Assembly (NCBI GenBank): GCA_018267965.1 | Contig: JAFDXK010000002.1 | Coordinates: 124,001-188,000, forward strand | DNA from: Bacteroidota bacterium | Lineage (GTDB): Bacteria; Bacteroidota; Bacteroidia; Chitinophagales; Chitinophagaceae | Direction: 5' to 3' | DNA: 64,000 nucleotides | In this document: one piece after another, positions 34,106-42,766 of the stretch | How the letters are laid out: each line of letters starts with the position of its first letter | Numbering within the stretch: the first letter of the stretch is position 1 | Translations under genes and position numbers: made by a program | The notes under the pieces: generated by a model | Seen by the model: the letters and a program-made list of their open reading frames with translations, nothing else | Databases searched by the model: none | What the model was told of the DNA's origin: nothing

Positions 34106-35596
34106 ATGGGTATTGTATTCCGGCAATCTGTTAAGACAACTATAGTAACGCTAACTGGCGCAGCATTAGGCGCTGTAGCTTTATATATTAGCACAAAAAC
34201 GCTAACTACTCAACAGCTAGGTTATTCTCGTTTGTTAATAAATAACGCTGCAATTCTGCAGTTTGTAATGCTGTTGGGTTTAGGCCCGATGATATTCACC
34301 TATGTACAGCGTTATGAAAAAGAATATACAAAAAGAAAGGTATTAACATCATTAGGTTTTATCATACCGTTAATATCAACATTCATTTTTATTGTACCTT
34401 ATTTCCTTTTCAAAGAAAGGATTGTAACACGTTTTTATAAGCCACAAGACTGGAATTATGTTTCAAATTATTATCATTGGCTGCCTGTATTAATAGTATT
34501 ATCTGCCTTCGTAACTTTCCTTGAAAGCTATCTGCTTTCCAGATTGAAGACAGCACAGTCATCTTTCCCAAGAGAAATATTATTAAGAATATGTAATATC
34601 ATTTTCATTGCGTTATTGTATTACAACTACATAACCTTTAGCAGTTTTATTGCATTAAACGCTTTAGTTTATATACTGCTGTTAGTTGTACTTATTATAT
34701 TTTCCCTAAAAACAGAACATTTTGGCATTAGCCTTAACTGGTCAGCTTTATCAAAAACAGAATACAAAGAAATCGTACATTTTTCATGGTATCATTTACT
34801 TACAGGCGTATCCTTATATTTTATAGGCTTTATCGACCAAACATTATTAGCATCCTTATCTTCTGCAGGCATTACTTCACTAAGCACCTACAGTATTGCA
34901 GTATATATAGCAACCCTATTGATTACTCCTTTCAGAGCAATGTCTAACAGTGTTTTCCCTGTTTTAAATGATGCCTATATTCAAAAGGATAATTTAAAAG
35001 TAGAAGAGATTTTCAAACGCTCAGGTGTAAATATGTTGATTGTAGGCATTGGAATGGTTATTATTATTGCTTCAAACCTTGATAATGCTGTAGCAATATT
35101 GCCTGATGGATATCAGCTTGTAAAGCCTGTAGCACTAATACTGATGATCGGAAGAATAATAGATTTTTCCACTGGCATGAATGAAGGATTCATAAGTATC
35201 ACTCCATGGTATAAGTTTAACTTCAGAATATCCGTTGTGCTTGTTGCCATGATGTTGATATTAAACTGGTATCTGATTCCTATTTATGGCGTCTATGGTG
35301 CGGCATGGGCAACTACAATTGCATTGTCTTTGTACAATTTATTTAAAATGCTCTTCTTATGGACTAAACTAAAAATGCACCCTTTTTCATCCGGTACAGG
35401 CCTTGTCTTTTTATCAGGAGCACTAGCTGTGATTCCTGGCTTATTAATACCCATTATCATTAATCCAGTTATTGATACCTTAATCCGAACAGCGATTGTA
35501 TTAGTTGTATATTCCCTAACATTAATTTGGCTAAAGCCGTCTATTGACTTGAATCAATATCTCAAAAAAGTAAAAGCTGAAAAACGATTGTTTTAA
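34106..35596 (+). CDS. Wzx-like polysaccharide flippase
   Basis: 496-residue integral membrane protein of the MOP/Wzx superfamily with about 12-14 hydrophobic helices. It begins VFRQSVKTTIVTLTGAALGAVALYISTKTLTTQQLGYSRLL, a typical start for these proteins, and FIDQTLLASLSSAGITSLSTYSIAVYIATLLITPFRAMSNSVFPVLNDAY resembles the central MOP region. It would move lipid-linked oligosaccharides across the inner membrane. No polymerase (Wzy) or ligase is adjacent, so the cassette is incomplete or works with distant genes. Confidence 0.87.
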   Translation: MGIVFRQSVKTTIVTLTGAALGAVALYISTKTLTTQQLGYSRLLINNAAILQFVMLLGLGPMIFTYVQRYEKEYTKRKVLTSLGFIIPLISTFIFIVPYFLFKERIVTRFYKPQDWNYVSNYYHWLPVLIVLSAFVTFLESYLLSRLKTAQSSFPREILLRICNIIFIALLYYNYITFSSFIALNALVYILLLVVLIIFSLKTEHFGISLNWSALSKTEYKEIVHFSWYHLLTGVSLYFIGFIDQTLLASLSSAGITSLSTYSIAVYIATLLITPFRAMSNSVFPVLNDAYIQKDNLKVEEIFKRSGVNMLIVGIGMVIIIASNLDNAVAILPDGYQLVKPVALILMIGRIIDFSTGMNEGFISITPWYKFNFRISVVLVAMMLILNWYLIPIYGVYGAAWATTIALSLYNLFKMLFLWTKLKMHPFSSGTGLVFLSGALAVIPGLLIPIIINPVIDTLIRTAIVLVVYSLTLIWLKPSIDLNQYLKKVKAEKRLF

Positions 35597-35795
35597 TTTA
35601 TAATTAAACGATTATATATATTTTGTGACAATCAATCTGTATTAAATAAAAATACCCTAAATTGTAAGCGTATATACCCCAACACATTATTAATAATTAG
35701 TGTGTCAAAGACTATAGCCTTATACCCAACTTCTTGCACACTAAATTTATTTTTAATTAAGATGATGCAACCATCTTAAAACCTTTGTTCTCAGT

Positions 35796-38700
35796 ATGAG
35801 TAAAAACTTATGCAGGTTTGTTCTAATGCTATTTTGTAGTATCGGTTTCCTGTCCGAAAAATCATATGCTACGCACATATACGGTGCAGACTTTTTTTAC
35901 ACCAATAATAGTGGCCTTTCTTATGCAATTACGTTAGTTGTCTATGGCGACTGTTCGGGTGCAAGCTTTCCAAACTTGCCGGGTGCTACGCCACAGGTAG
36001 AAATATATAATGGCTCCAGTTTGATCAGTACTATTACTTTATCTCAAACAGGCCCCAGCGCAGGTATAGAAGTAACTCCTGTTTGTCCATCACAATTAAG
36101 CAATACTACATGTGTTAGCAGTACCGGTACTGTTCCTGGTGTGAAAAAATTCACTTATACTGCCAACTATACTCTGTCCACTACATCAGCAAACTGGAAA
36201 TTCAGATTTACCGGTTCTATGGGTTCTTTAGCATCTGCAGGACGAAGCAATAGTATCACAAATATTACCTCTGGTACTACTATGGCGCTGGAGGCAACTT
36301 TAAATAATTTGGCAGCTCCTAACTCATCGCCTACATATACTACCATACCCACACCTTTCTTCTGTATTGGCGTTCCTGCAAACTACAACCCCGGCACAGT
36401 TGACCCTAATGGCGATGCAATGACTTATGCTTTAGTTCCTGGATTAATAAACCCCAGTGGCACAGTAAGCTATACAGGTTCTTATACTGCAACGGCACCA
36501 CTGGCAGCATCTTCATTTAGTTTCAGTTCTACAACCGGGCAGCTTTCATTCACTCCAAATCTTGTACAACGCTCGTTGGTAGTGAACCAGGTTTCCGAAT
36601 ACAGGGGCTCAACACTGGTAGGTACCAGTATGCGCGAGATGACTTTTGTTGTTATCAATACCTGCAATAACACTGCACCATCCGGATATATGAGCAATGC
36701 TTCAACAGGTACTATTGGTTCATCAGGTGTAGATATAAGCTTCTGTAAATATTCGGGTACACTTACTTTTAATATTAATCCTACTGATCCTGAAGGAGAT
36801 ACCATCAACATGTCTGCATCAGGCATTCCAACTGGCGCAACCTTCACAATAACAAACAATAACACCCTCGCTCCTACAGGTAGTTTCTCATGGAATGTTA
36901 CAGGTGTTGCTCCCGGCACTTATACTTTCTTTATAACTTATACCGATAACGGATGTCCTTTATCAAGTAAACAAACATTGGCATATACCATTACCATTAA
37001 TCCGTTGCCAAGTGTTGCGTACTCGCTGGTTTCTCCGGCTACATGTATCAGGAAAGCAAGATTTAATCTTACTCCTTCGTTCGGTTCTCCCTGGAATGTT
37101 AGCATTTTGCAGGGCGTAACTACCGTACATAGTTTTACAGGTATAACCGGAGCGCAACTTGATAGCCTTGACCCCGGAAATTATACCATACACACTGTCA
37201 ATACTTATGGTTGTACAAAAGATACCAGCATCACACTTAACCAACCTCCTGCTGTTACTGTTTCTGCTTCTGTTACAAAACCTACTTGCTACGCAGGCAC
37301 CAATGGCAGTATTACTATAAGCGGCGGAAGTGGAACACCCTCTTTCAAATATGCAATGGGTGCGGGTACTTATTCCACCACTAACACCTTTTCATCATTA
37401 TCCGCAGGCACATATACTTTTCATATCAAAGATTCATTTGATTGCGTAAAAGATACTACCATTACTTTGACCGAGCCTCCGCAAATTACCATGAGCCTTT
37501 CTGTACAAAGGCCGCGTTGTAATTATTATAACAGTGGTTTAATTACAGTTGTTGCTGCCAACGGTGTAACACCATATCAATATGCAATGGGTGCCGGACC
37601 ATTTAGTAGTACTAATTCTTATACTGCGTTGCCCGCCGGCACTTATACTTTCCATGTAAAAGACAACAACGGATGTACCAGAGATTCTACATTTATATTG
37701 TCTGACTCTATTGTGGTGCATGCTAATGCAACCGTCACTAACGTATTATGTAATGGCGATACCACTGGTATAATTACACTCAGTGGCTATGGAGGTACTA
37801 GCCCATATAAATATAAAAAAGGTGCTGGCACATTAGTGTCTTCAGGTACATTCAATAATCTAGGTGCAGGTACATACAATTTCCATGTACAAGATGTAGA
37901 CAGTTGTTATTTAGATACTGCCATTACTGTTACAGAGCCAACACCTCTTAAATCAACTTCTGTAGTTACTCACGCTACTTGTTACTCGTTAGCAAATGGT
38001 ACAATAACAATAACTGCCTCCGGTGGTGCAGGTACATACACTTATGCATTAGGTGCCGGTGCTTATTCATCTGCTAATTTTTTCAATGGACTCGGAGCTG
38101 GAACATATACGCTGCACATAAAAGATGCGAATGCCTGTATCAAGGATACCAGCATCACCATAACACAACCTTCTAAGTTAGTTTTCTCAAACATCACTAT
38201 TACCGAACCTATCTGTTTTAATACTGCAACAGGCAAAATTGTTGCAACAGGTTCCGGTGGCACATCCCCTTACAGGTATGCCCTGGGGTTAGGCCCTTTC
38301 AGTAGTGTCAATACTTTTACGGGGTTATCTGCAGGTAGCTATACGCTACACCTTATCGATACTAACAACTGTGCTGCTGATAGTAATGTTACTATGACGC
38401 AACCTACACTTATAGTACCTGCCGTAGCTATCAAAAATTCTACTTGCAGCGATTTAGGCGATGGCAAGGTATCAGTAACAGCAACCGGAGGTGTACCGTC
38501 ATACACCTATGCGATGGGATCAGGATCTTATAGCTTCCCCGGTAATTTTAGTCCGCTTCCGGCCGGTACGTATACTTTCCATGTACAGGATTCAAGGCTA
38601 TGTACGCACGACACAACAATTACAATAATAGACTCTACAAAGGTGACAGCTAACTATGCTATATCAAACGTTAAGTGCTACAACGACAGCACTGCTTCCA

Positions 38701-40310
38701 TTGTTGCTAATGCATTAACCGGTAAGTCTCCGTTCCGTTATGCAATCAATACCAATCCTTTCAAGTCGAGTGGTAGTTTCACAACATTGCCCATTGGTAG
38801 TTATATTATTCATATAAAAGATACTTTAGGTTGTTCAAAAGACACTACTATCAACATAACGCAGCCCACATTATTGGTTCCAAACCTTACTGCAACCAAT
38901 GTAAAATGCTATAACATTCCGGATGGAACTGTTACAATTTTTGGTTCGGGTGGCACTCCGGGGTATACTTATGCAAATGGTGCAGGTTCTTATGTTGCCA
39001 CCACTACATTTACTGCTCTCGCAGCAGCTACTTATACTTTTCACGTAAAAGATGCTAACGGTTGTATCAAAGACACGATAGTCACTATCACACAACCTAC
39101 ACCACTTAAATATGATTCCCTGCAAATTGCAAATGTTTTGTGTTATGGAGATTCATCAGGTAAAGTGACAGTGTTCCCATCGGGAGCAACACCTCCATAT
39201 TCATATACATCAGATACCAAAGCATTTGGCTCCAGCAACATTATAACAGGGCTTAACAGTGGTATACACGTTATCAAACTCAAAGACAATAATAACTGTC
39301 AAAAGGATACAATTATCGGATTAAGACAACCTGCTAAATTATTAATGACAGCTCCCGATTTGACAAATCCGTCATGCTTTGGATATACAGATGGTGCCAT
39401 AACTGTCAATGCAACATCAGGCACCAAACCATATACATATAGTATGAATGGCGGTTTGGCTTCTCTCAACAACCATTTTACAGGCCTTACATCCGGAACA
39501 TATCTGTTTACCATATTGGATAGTAACAATTGTAGGGTTGATACTACTGTTAAACTTGTAGGCTATCCGCCTATTGCTATTGATGACATTAAAGTAACTA
39601 ATGTGAGTTGCTTTGGTTTGCACGATGGTATGATAACTATTACTCCATCCGGCGGTATAGGCCCTTATAAATATAAAATGGGTAGCAACGAGTTGTCAGA
39701 CAATCATTTTGACAGCCTTATAGCTGGTTCTTATACATTTACCATACTCGATAGCAAAGATTGCAGGATAGACTCAAGTGCTAAAATTACAGAGCCGGAA
39801 AAGCTCGTAGTGTCTGCTTTATCAACACCAAATGACTGTGAAGGTTCTGATGACGGTGGTACCATAAAAACAGAAGTAACAGGTGGCACCATGCCTTACA
39901 AATATAAATGGAGCAGCCCGTCAACAAGCATAGGACCTGACGCAGGCAATTTGCCAAACGGCAAATTCATGGTGTGGGTTACAGATGACCACAAATGTGC
40001 TGATTCTGCTGTTTCGGATGTAGTATATGGCAATTGCTGTAAAATATTCTTCCCTAATGCATTTACTCCTAACGGGGATAGTAAAAATGATATAGCACGT
40101 ATATTATTTAAAGGAAAATTTACACTTACAACTTTAATGATATACAACCGTTTTGGTGCGCGCGTATTCGAAACAAACGATGTAACGCAAGGCTGGGATG
40201 GTAAACGTAATGGTGTGATTCAGGACCTCGATACATATAATTATTACATTAAAGGAATTTGTGGCGGACAAGATGTTGAATATAAAGGCACTATCATGTT
40301 GATACAGTAA
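35796..40310 (+). CDS. Large SprB-repeat adhesin with T9SS type B sorting domain
   Basis: 1504-residue secreted surface protein. A signal peptide (residues 1-25, ending KSYA) leads to an N-terminal domain THIYGADFFYTNNSGLSYAITLVVYGDC of the kind that heads many gliding-type adhesins. Residues 408-1411 hold 13 tandem SprB-like repeats of about 76 residues, with the pattern CY..G.I.I...GG..PY.YA.G.G.....F..L.AGTYTFHVKD.N.C.KDT.I.ITQP; eleven are regular, and the first and last are degenerate. Residues 1414-1504 are the type B sorting domain (FFPNAFTPNGDSKNDIAR, IYNRFGARVFE, KGTIMLIQ). SprB is the mobile adhesin of Flavobacterium gliding; here the role in gliding or attachment is inferred. It lies directly after the glycan cassette. 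Confidence 0.9.
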   Translation: MSKNLCRFVLMLFCSIGFLSEKSYATHIYGADFFYTNNSGLSYAITLVVYGDCSGASFPNLPGATPQVEIYNGSSLISTITLSQTGPSAGIEVTPVCPSQLSNTTCVSSTGTVPGVKKFTYTANYTLSTTSANWKFRFTGSMGSLASAGRSNSITNITSGTTMALEATLNNLAAPNSSPTYTTIPTPFFCIGVPANYNPGTVDPNGDAMTYALVPGLINPSGTVSYTGSYTATAPLAASSFSFSSTTGQLSFTPNLVQRSLVVNQVSEYRGSTLVGTSMREMTFVVINTCNNTAPSGYMSNASTGTIGSSGVDISFCKYSGTLTFNINPTDPEGDTINMSASGIPTGATFTITNNNTLAPTGSFSWNVTGVAPGTYTFFITYTDNGCPLSSKQTLAYTITINPLPSVAYSLVSPATCIRKARFNLTPSFGSPWNVSILQGVTTVHSFTGITGAQLDSLDPGNYTIHTVNTYGCTKDTSITLNQPPAVTVSASVTKPTCYAGTNGSITISGGSGTPSFKYAMGAGTYSTTNTFSSLSAGTYTFHIKDSFDCVKDTTITLTEPPQITMSLSVQRPRCNYYNSGLITVVAANGVTPYQYAMGAGPFSSTNSYTALPAGTYTFHVKDNNGCTRDSTFILSDSIVVHANATVTNVLCNGDTTGIITLSGYGGTSPYKYKKGAGTLVSSGTFNNLGAGTYNFHVQDVDSCYLDTAITVTEPTPLKSTSVVTHATCYSLANGTITITASGGAGTYTYALGAGAYSSANFFNGLGAGTYTLHIKDANACIKDTSITITQPSKLVFSNITITEPICFNTATGKIVATGSGGTSPYRYALGLGPFSSVNTFTGLSAGSYTLHLIDTNNCAADSNVTMTQPTLIVPAVAIKNSTCSDLGDGKVSVTATGGVPSYTYAMGSGSYSFPGNFSPLPAGTYTFHVQDSRLCTHDTTITIIDSTKVTANYAISNVKCYNDSTASIVANALTGKSPFRYAINTNPFKSSGSFTTLPIGSYIIHIKDTLGCSKDTTINITQPTLLVPNLTATNVKCYNIPDGTVTIFGSGGTPGYTYANGAGSYVATTTFTALAAATYTFHVKDANGCIKDTIVTITQPTPLKYDSLQIANVLCYGDSSGKVTVFPSGATPPYSYTSDTKAFGSSNIITGLNSGIHVIKLKDNNNCQKDTIIGLRQPAKLLMTAPDLTNPSCFGYTDGAITVNATSGTKPYTYSMNGGLASLNNHFTGLTSGTYLFTILDSNNCRVDTTVKLVGYPPIAIDDIKVTNVSCFGLHDGMITITPSGGIGPYKYKMGSNELSDNHFDSLIAGSYTFTILDSKDCRIDSSAKITEPEKLVVSALSTPNDCEGSDDGGTIKTEVTGGTMPYKYKWSSPSTSIGPDAGNLPNGKFMVWVTDDHKCADSAVSDVVYGNCCKIFFPNAFTPNGDSKNDIARILFKGKFTLTTLMIYNRFGARVFETNDVTQGWDGKRNGVIQDLDTYNYYIKGICGGQDVEYKGTIMLIQ
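37020..40030 (+). repeat. 13 tandem SprB-type repeats (about 228 bp each)
   Basis: In-frame protein repeats with conserved spacing but substantial divergence at DNA level. Units start near VSPATC, then VTKPTCYAG, SVQRPRCNY, TVTNVLCNG, VVTHATCYS, ITITEPICF, VAIKNSTCS, YAISNVKCY, LTATNVKCY, LQIANVLCY, PDLTNPSCF, IKVTNVSCF and LSTPNDCEG. The first and the last unit deviate most. Confidence 0.9.
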
Positions 40311-40339
40311 TATAAGAATCAAAATATTTTAAATTTTAT

Positions 40340-40378
40340 AGGGGGCTGATAATGGTAAAAACATTATTTTTGCCCCCT
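40340..40378 (+). promoter_or_regulatory. GC-capped hairpin overlapping a -7 element between the adhesin and DUF5606 genes
   Basis: AGGGGGC (40340-40346) pairs with GCCCCCT (40372-40378), and an inner ATAATG (40349-40354) pairs with CATTAT (40362-40367). TATTTTTG (40365-40372), an exact TAnnTTTG match, lies in the right arm, 19 bases before the DUF5606 ATG. The hairpin may terminate adhesin transcription while its right arm serves as promoter for the next gene. Confidence 0.5.
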
Positions 40379-40391
40379 TTCTAATACAATT

Positions 40392-40955
40392 ATGGAATAC
40401 AGAGAAATAGTAGCAGTAACAGGTTTAGGTGGTTTGTACCAACTTCTGGCAACAAAAAGCGATGGTGCTATTGTGCGCAACCTTGCTGATAAGTCAACAA
40501 AATTCATTTCTGCACGTTTACACAACGTAACACCTCTTGAGAGTATAGAAATATACACCACAGGAGACAATGTTCGCCTGCATAATGTTTTTCAGAAAAT
40601 GAAAGACTCTAGCACTGCGATCGTTGATGGCAAATCTGCTGACAACAATGCTATTAAATCTTATTTCAAATCTATATTCCCTGAGTTTGATGAGGAACGT
40701 GTATACGTTAGCGACATGAAAAAGATGTTGAAATGGTATGAGATACTCAAGTCGAATGATTTATTGAATTTTGAAAAAATGGAAGCAGCTGAAGAAGAAG
40801 CTGTTGCTGAAACAACTGCAGTTGCAGACGCTCCTGCTGCAGAAGAAAAACCTGCAAAAAAGGCAAGGGCTAAAAAGGCAGCAACTACAGATGAAACAGC
40901 CGGAGAAGAAGCACCTGCTAAAAAAACAGCTCGCAAAAAGAAAACTGAAGAATAA
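40392..40955 (+). CDS. DUF5606 family protein with basic, alanine/lysine-rich tail
   Basis: 187-residue cytoplasmic protein. The N-terminal 130 residues match the Bacteroidota-specific DUF5606 pattern MEYREIVAVTGLGGLYQLLATKSDGAIVRNL, then LESIEIYTTGDNVRLHNVFQKM, a helical part, and YVSDMKKMLKWYEILKSNDLL. Function is unknown. The tail (about residues 135-187) is low-complexity, rich in Ala, Glu and Lys with KKARAKKAA- and KKTARKKK-like blocks, reminiscent of histone H1-like tails. It carries its own promoter-like element and a strong terminator. Because the family appears to be restricted to Bacteroidota, this gene also supports the taxonomic call. Confidence 0.85.
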   Translation: MEYREIVAVTGLGGLYQLLATKSDGAIVRNLADKSTKFISARLHNVTPLESIEIYTTGDNVRLHNVFQKMKDSSTAIVDGKSADNNAIKSYFKSIFPEFDEERVYVSDMKKMLKWYEILKSNDLLNFEKMEAAEEEAVAETTAVADAPAAEEKPAKKARAKKAATTDETAGEEAPAKKTARKKKTEE

Positions 40956-40977
40956 ATTTTAAAGAACTATTTATCTC

Positions 40978-41010
40978 AAAGAGCAGTACAAATTTGTGCT
41001 GCTCTTTTTT
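40978..41010 (+). terminator. Intrinsic terminator after the DUF5606 gene
   Basis: AAAGAGCAGTACAAA (40978-40992) pairs with TTTGTGCTGCTCTTT (40993-41007), with one G-T pair and a small loop formed by the centre, followed by TTT. It lies directly before the 3' end of the convergent methyltransferase-remnant gene and could serve both strands. Confidence 0.85.
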
Positions 41011-41011
41011 G

Positions 41012-41398
41012 TTACAACGGATATTTCAGCACGAAATGTTGCTTCTCTTTTATATCCGGATTATGAACCAGTAACCCAATACTATACAAATCAATGCTGA
41101 TTGCGAATGCGGTAGTTTCTGTGCAAAGCTCATTCCAACTAACTGTGCTGGCTGCAGTTACATGAATATCCTTAATGCCTAATACCAGTAACCCGTTCGT
41201 TTTTTCTGGTACATATTTCTCGTTAACCCACTTGATGTTCTTCCCAAAATATGCATTAATGCGTTCCTCAAGACTCAAGCTCGATTTTGAACCCAGACAA
41301 TTATCTATAAAAGCATATACAAACGGAGAATGTATACCATGGCGAGTTTTAGCTTTCAGCCGATACTTGATGTATTCTGTAAATGAATGAACATTCAT
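41012..41398 (-). CDS. Short remnant of a SAM methyltransferase, core domain missing
   Basis: 128-residue protein. Its start, MNVHSFTEYIKYRLKAKTRHGIHSPFVYAFI, resembles the N terminus of a common Bacteroidota class I O-methyltransferase family of about 240 residues. Its end, FAISIDLYSIGLLVHNPDIKEKQHFVLKYP, resembles that family's C terminus. The central Rossmann region with the SAM-binding glycine motif is absent. The ATG shares one base with the folA stop (TGATG), so it is translated by coupling as the third gene of thyA-folA. There is no room for a frameshifted core: 387 bases are all accounted for. The comparison is from memory of the family, so the deletion is inferred. It may be a functional mini-protein or a decaying gene. 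Confidence 0.6.
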   Translation of the reverse strand: MNVHSFTEYIKYRLKAKTRHGIHSPFVYAFIDNCLGSKSSLSLEERINAYFGKNIKWVNEKYVPEKTNGLLVLGIKDIHVTAASTVSWNELCTETTAFAISIDLYSIGLLVHNPDIKEKQHFVLKYPL

Positions 41399-41904
41399 CA
41401 GATTTGCTTTATCCTTTCCAATTGTTGGAAAGTAAAACTGAATGTGTGTTTCTCATCTGCTTTATGGTTTTCTTCCCACACCAGCTTCCAGTGTGCATGG
41501 TCTGTATGAGGAAAGAAAGCATGTGCATCTGCAATAGTAGTGTGCACTTTGGTAATGTACATCCTGTCCAGCAAATGCATGGTCTCTTCAAATATCACAC
41601 CGCCACCAATGATGAATCCTTCATCAGTATTTTCTTGCTCCATTCTTGCAATACCTTCCGCAATATTATCGTATAACAATACTCCTTCAGGTAATAGTAA
41701 ATCTTTTTGGCGTGACACTACAATGTGCAGTCTGTTCTTTAATATACCACCTAATGATTCAAATGTTTTACGCCCCATCAACATAGGTTTCCCAAGTGTG
41801 GTACGTTTGAAAAACTTCAAATCATCAGGCAGATGCCAGGGTAAGGTATTATCTCTGCCAATGGCATTGTTATCAGCTACTGCAACTATCGCGGAAAGAA
41901 TCAT
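41398..41904 (-). CDS. folA: Dihydrofolate reductase
   Basis: 168-residue cytoplasmic enzyme that reduces dihydrofolate to tetrahydrofolate with NADPH. The motifs are all in place: AVADNNAIGRDNTLPWHLPDDLKFFK with the catalytic acidic residue, GKPMLMGRKTFESL, and GFIIGGGVIFEET. It follows thyA by 2 bases, a logical pairing because ThyA turns methylene-tetrahydrofolate into the dihydrofolate that FolA recycles. Confidence 0.97.
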   Translation of the reverse strand: MILSAIVAVADNNAIGRDNTLPWHLPDDLKFFKRTTLGKPMLMGRKTFESLGGILKNRLHIVVSRQKDLLLPEGVLLYDNIAEGIARMEQENTDEGFIIGGGVIFEETMHLLDRMYITKVHTTIADAHAFFPHTDHAHWKLVWEENHKADEKHTFSFTFQQLERIKQI

Positions 41905-41906
41905 AA

Positions 41907-42701
41907 TTAAACAGCAACTGGTGCTTTTATGTGTGGGTGTGATTGATAATTTTCGAGCGTAAAGTCTTCAAACTTAAAGCTGAACAGGTCTTTTACTTCA
42001 GGGTTTATTTTCATTGTTGGCAATGGATATGGTGTACGTGTTAACTGTAGTTTCGCCTGCTCTATATGGTTACTGTATAAATGCACATCGCCAAATGTGT
42101 GAACAAACTCTCCGTATTGTAATCCGCATACCTGTGCCATCATCATGGTAAGCAATGCGTACGAAGCTATATTGAAAGGCACTCCTAAGAACACATCTGC
42201 GCTGCGTTGATACAATTGGCAACTCAGTTTACCTTCAGCTACATAAAACTGAAATAATGCATGACATGGTGTTAATGCCATTTTTTTCAGGTCTGCAACG
42301 TTCCATGCATTCACTATCATCCTGCGGCTGTCAGGATTTGTTTTTATGAGGTGCAGCACCTCTTTTATCTGGTCATATGTTTGTCCGTCAGCACCTTGCC
42401 AGCTACGCCACTGGTGGCCGTATACAGGTCCCAAGTCGCCATTTTCATCGGCCCACTCGTCCCATATACCTACACCGTTATCTTTCAAGTATTTGATGTT
42501 TGTATCGCCATTCAGAAACCAAAGCAATTCATAGATGATGGATTTCAGGTGTAGTTTTTTTGTTGTAAGCATAGGAAAGCCCTTCTGCAAATCAAATCGC
42601 ATTTGGTAGCCAAAGCAACTAATTGTGCCCGTTCCCGTACGATCACTTTTTTGTACGCCTGAGTCTAAAATATGCTGTAATAATTTCAGATATGCCTCCA
42701 T
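41907..42701 (-). CDS. thyA: Thymidylate synthase
   Basis: 264-residue cytoplasmic enzyme that methylates dUMP to dTMP using methylenetetrahydrofolate; the length equals that of E. coli ThyA. The catalytic Cys146 is in [11 protein letters not shown], and [50 protein letters not shown] and GDVHLYSNH are the expected family blocks. A -7 element (TAATTTTG on the minus strand, 42732-42725) precedes it. First gene of the thyA-folA operon. Confidence 0.98.
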   Translation of the reverse strand: MEAYLKLLQHILDSGVQKSDRTGTGTISCFGYQMRFDLQKGFPMLTTKKLHLKSIIYELLWFLNGDTNIKYLKDNGVGIWDEWADENGDLGPVYGHQWRSWQGADGQTYDQIKEVLHLIKTNPDSRRMIVNAWNVADLKKMALTPCHALFQFYVAEGKLSCQLYQRSADVFLGVPFNIASYALLTMMMAQVCGLQYGEFVHTFGDVHLYSNHIEQAKLQLTRTPYPLPTMKINPEVKDLFSFKFEDFTLENYQSHPHIKAPVAV

Positions 42702-42724
42702 ACGCTATTCCTTTTTACCTGTCA

Positions 42725-42732
42725 CAAAATTA
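42725..42732 (-). promoter_or_regulatory. -7 promoter element of thyA-folA
   Basis: The minus strand reads TAATTTTG, an exact TAnnTTTG match, 23 bases before the thyA ATG. No TTG at -33 distance was found. Confidence 0.45.
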
Positions 42733-42766
42733 TTAAGAAACGTGGTTAATTCTTACTCTATGTTTC

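Noticed and set aside
37020-40030. Periodic repeats that could be taken for a CRISPR array or tandem DNA repeat
   Set aside because: Unit length is about 228 bp, fully coding, divergent in DNA and conserved in protein: SprB repeats.
31057-40310. Genomic island signature around the glycan cassette
   Set aside because: The region is somewhat AT-rich, but no integrase, tRNA, flanking repeats or transposase are present, and base composition alone is weak evidence.
40771-40962. Lys/Leu-rich 63-residue plus-strand frame
   Set aside because: It is the shifted frame of the repetitive DUF5606 tail; low-complexity DNA yields such frames by chance.
41012-41398. Full-length methyltransferase interrupted by a sequencing frameshift
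   Set aside because: The sequence between folA and the DUF5606 terminator is too short to hold a 200-residue core in any frame.
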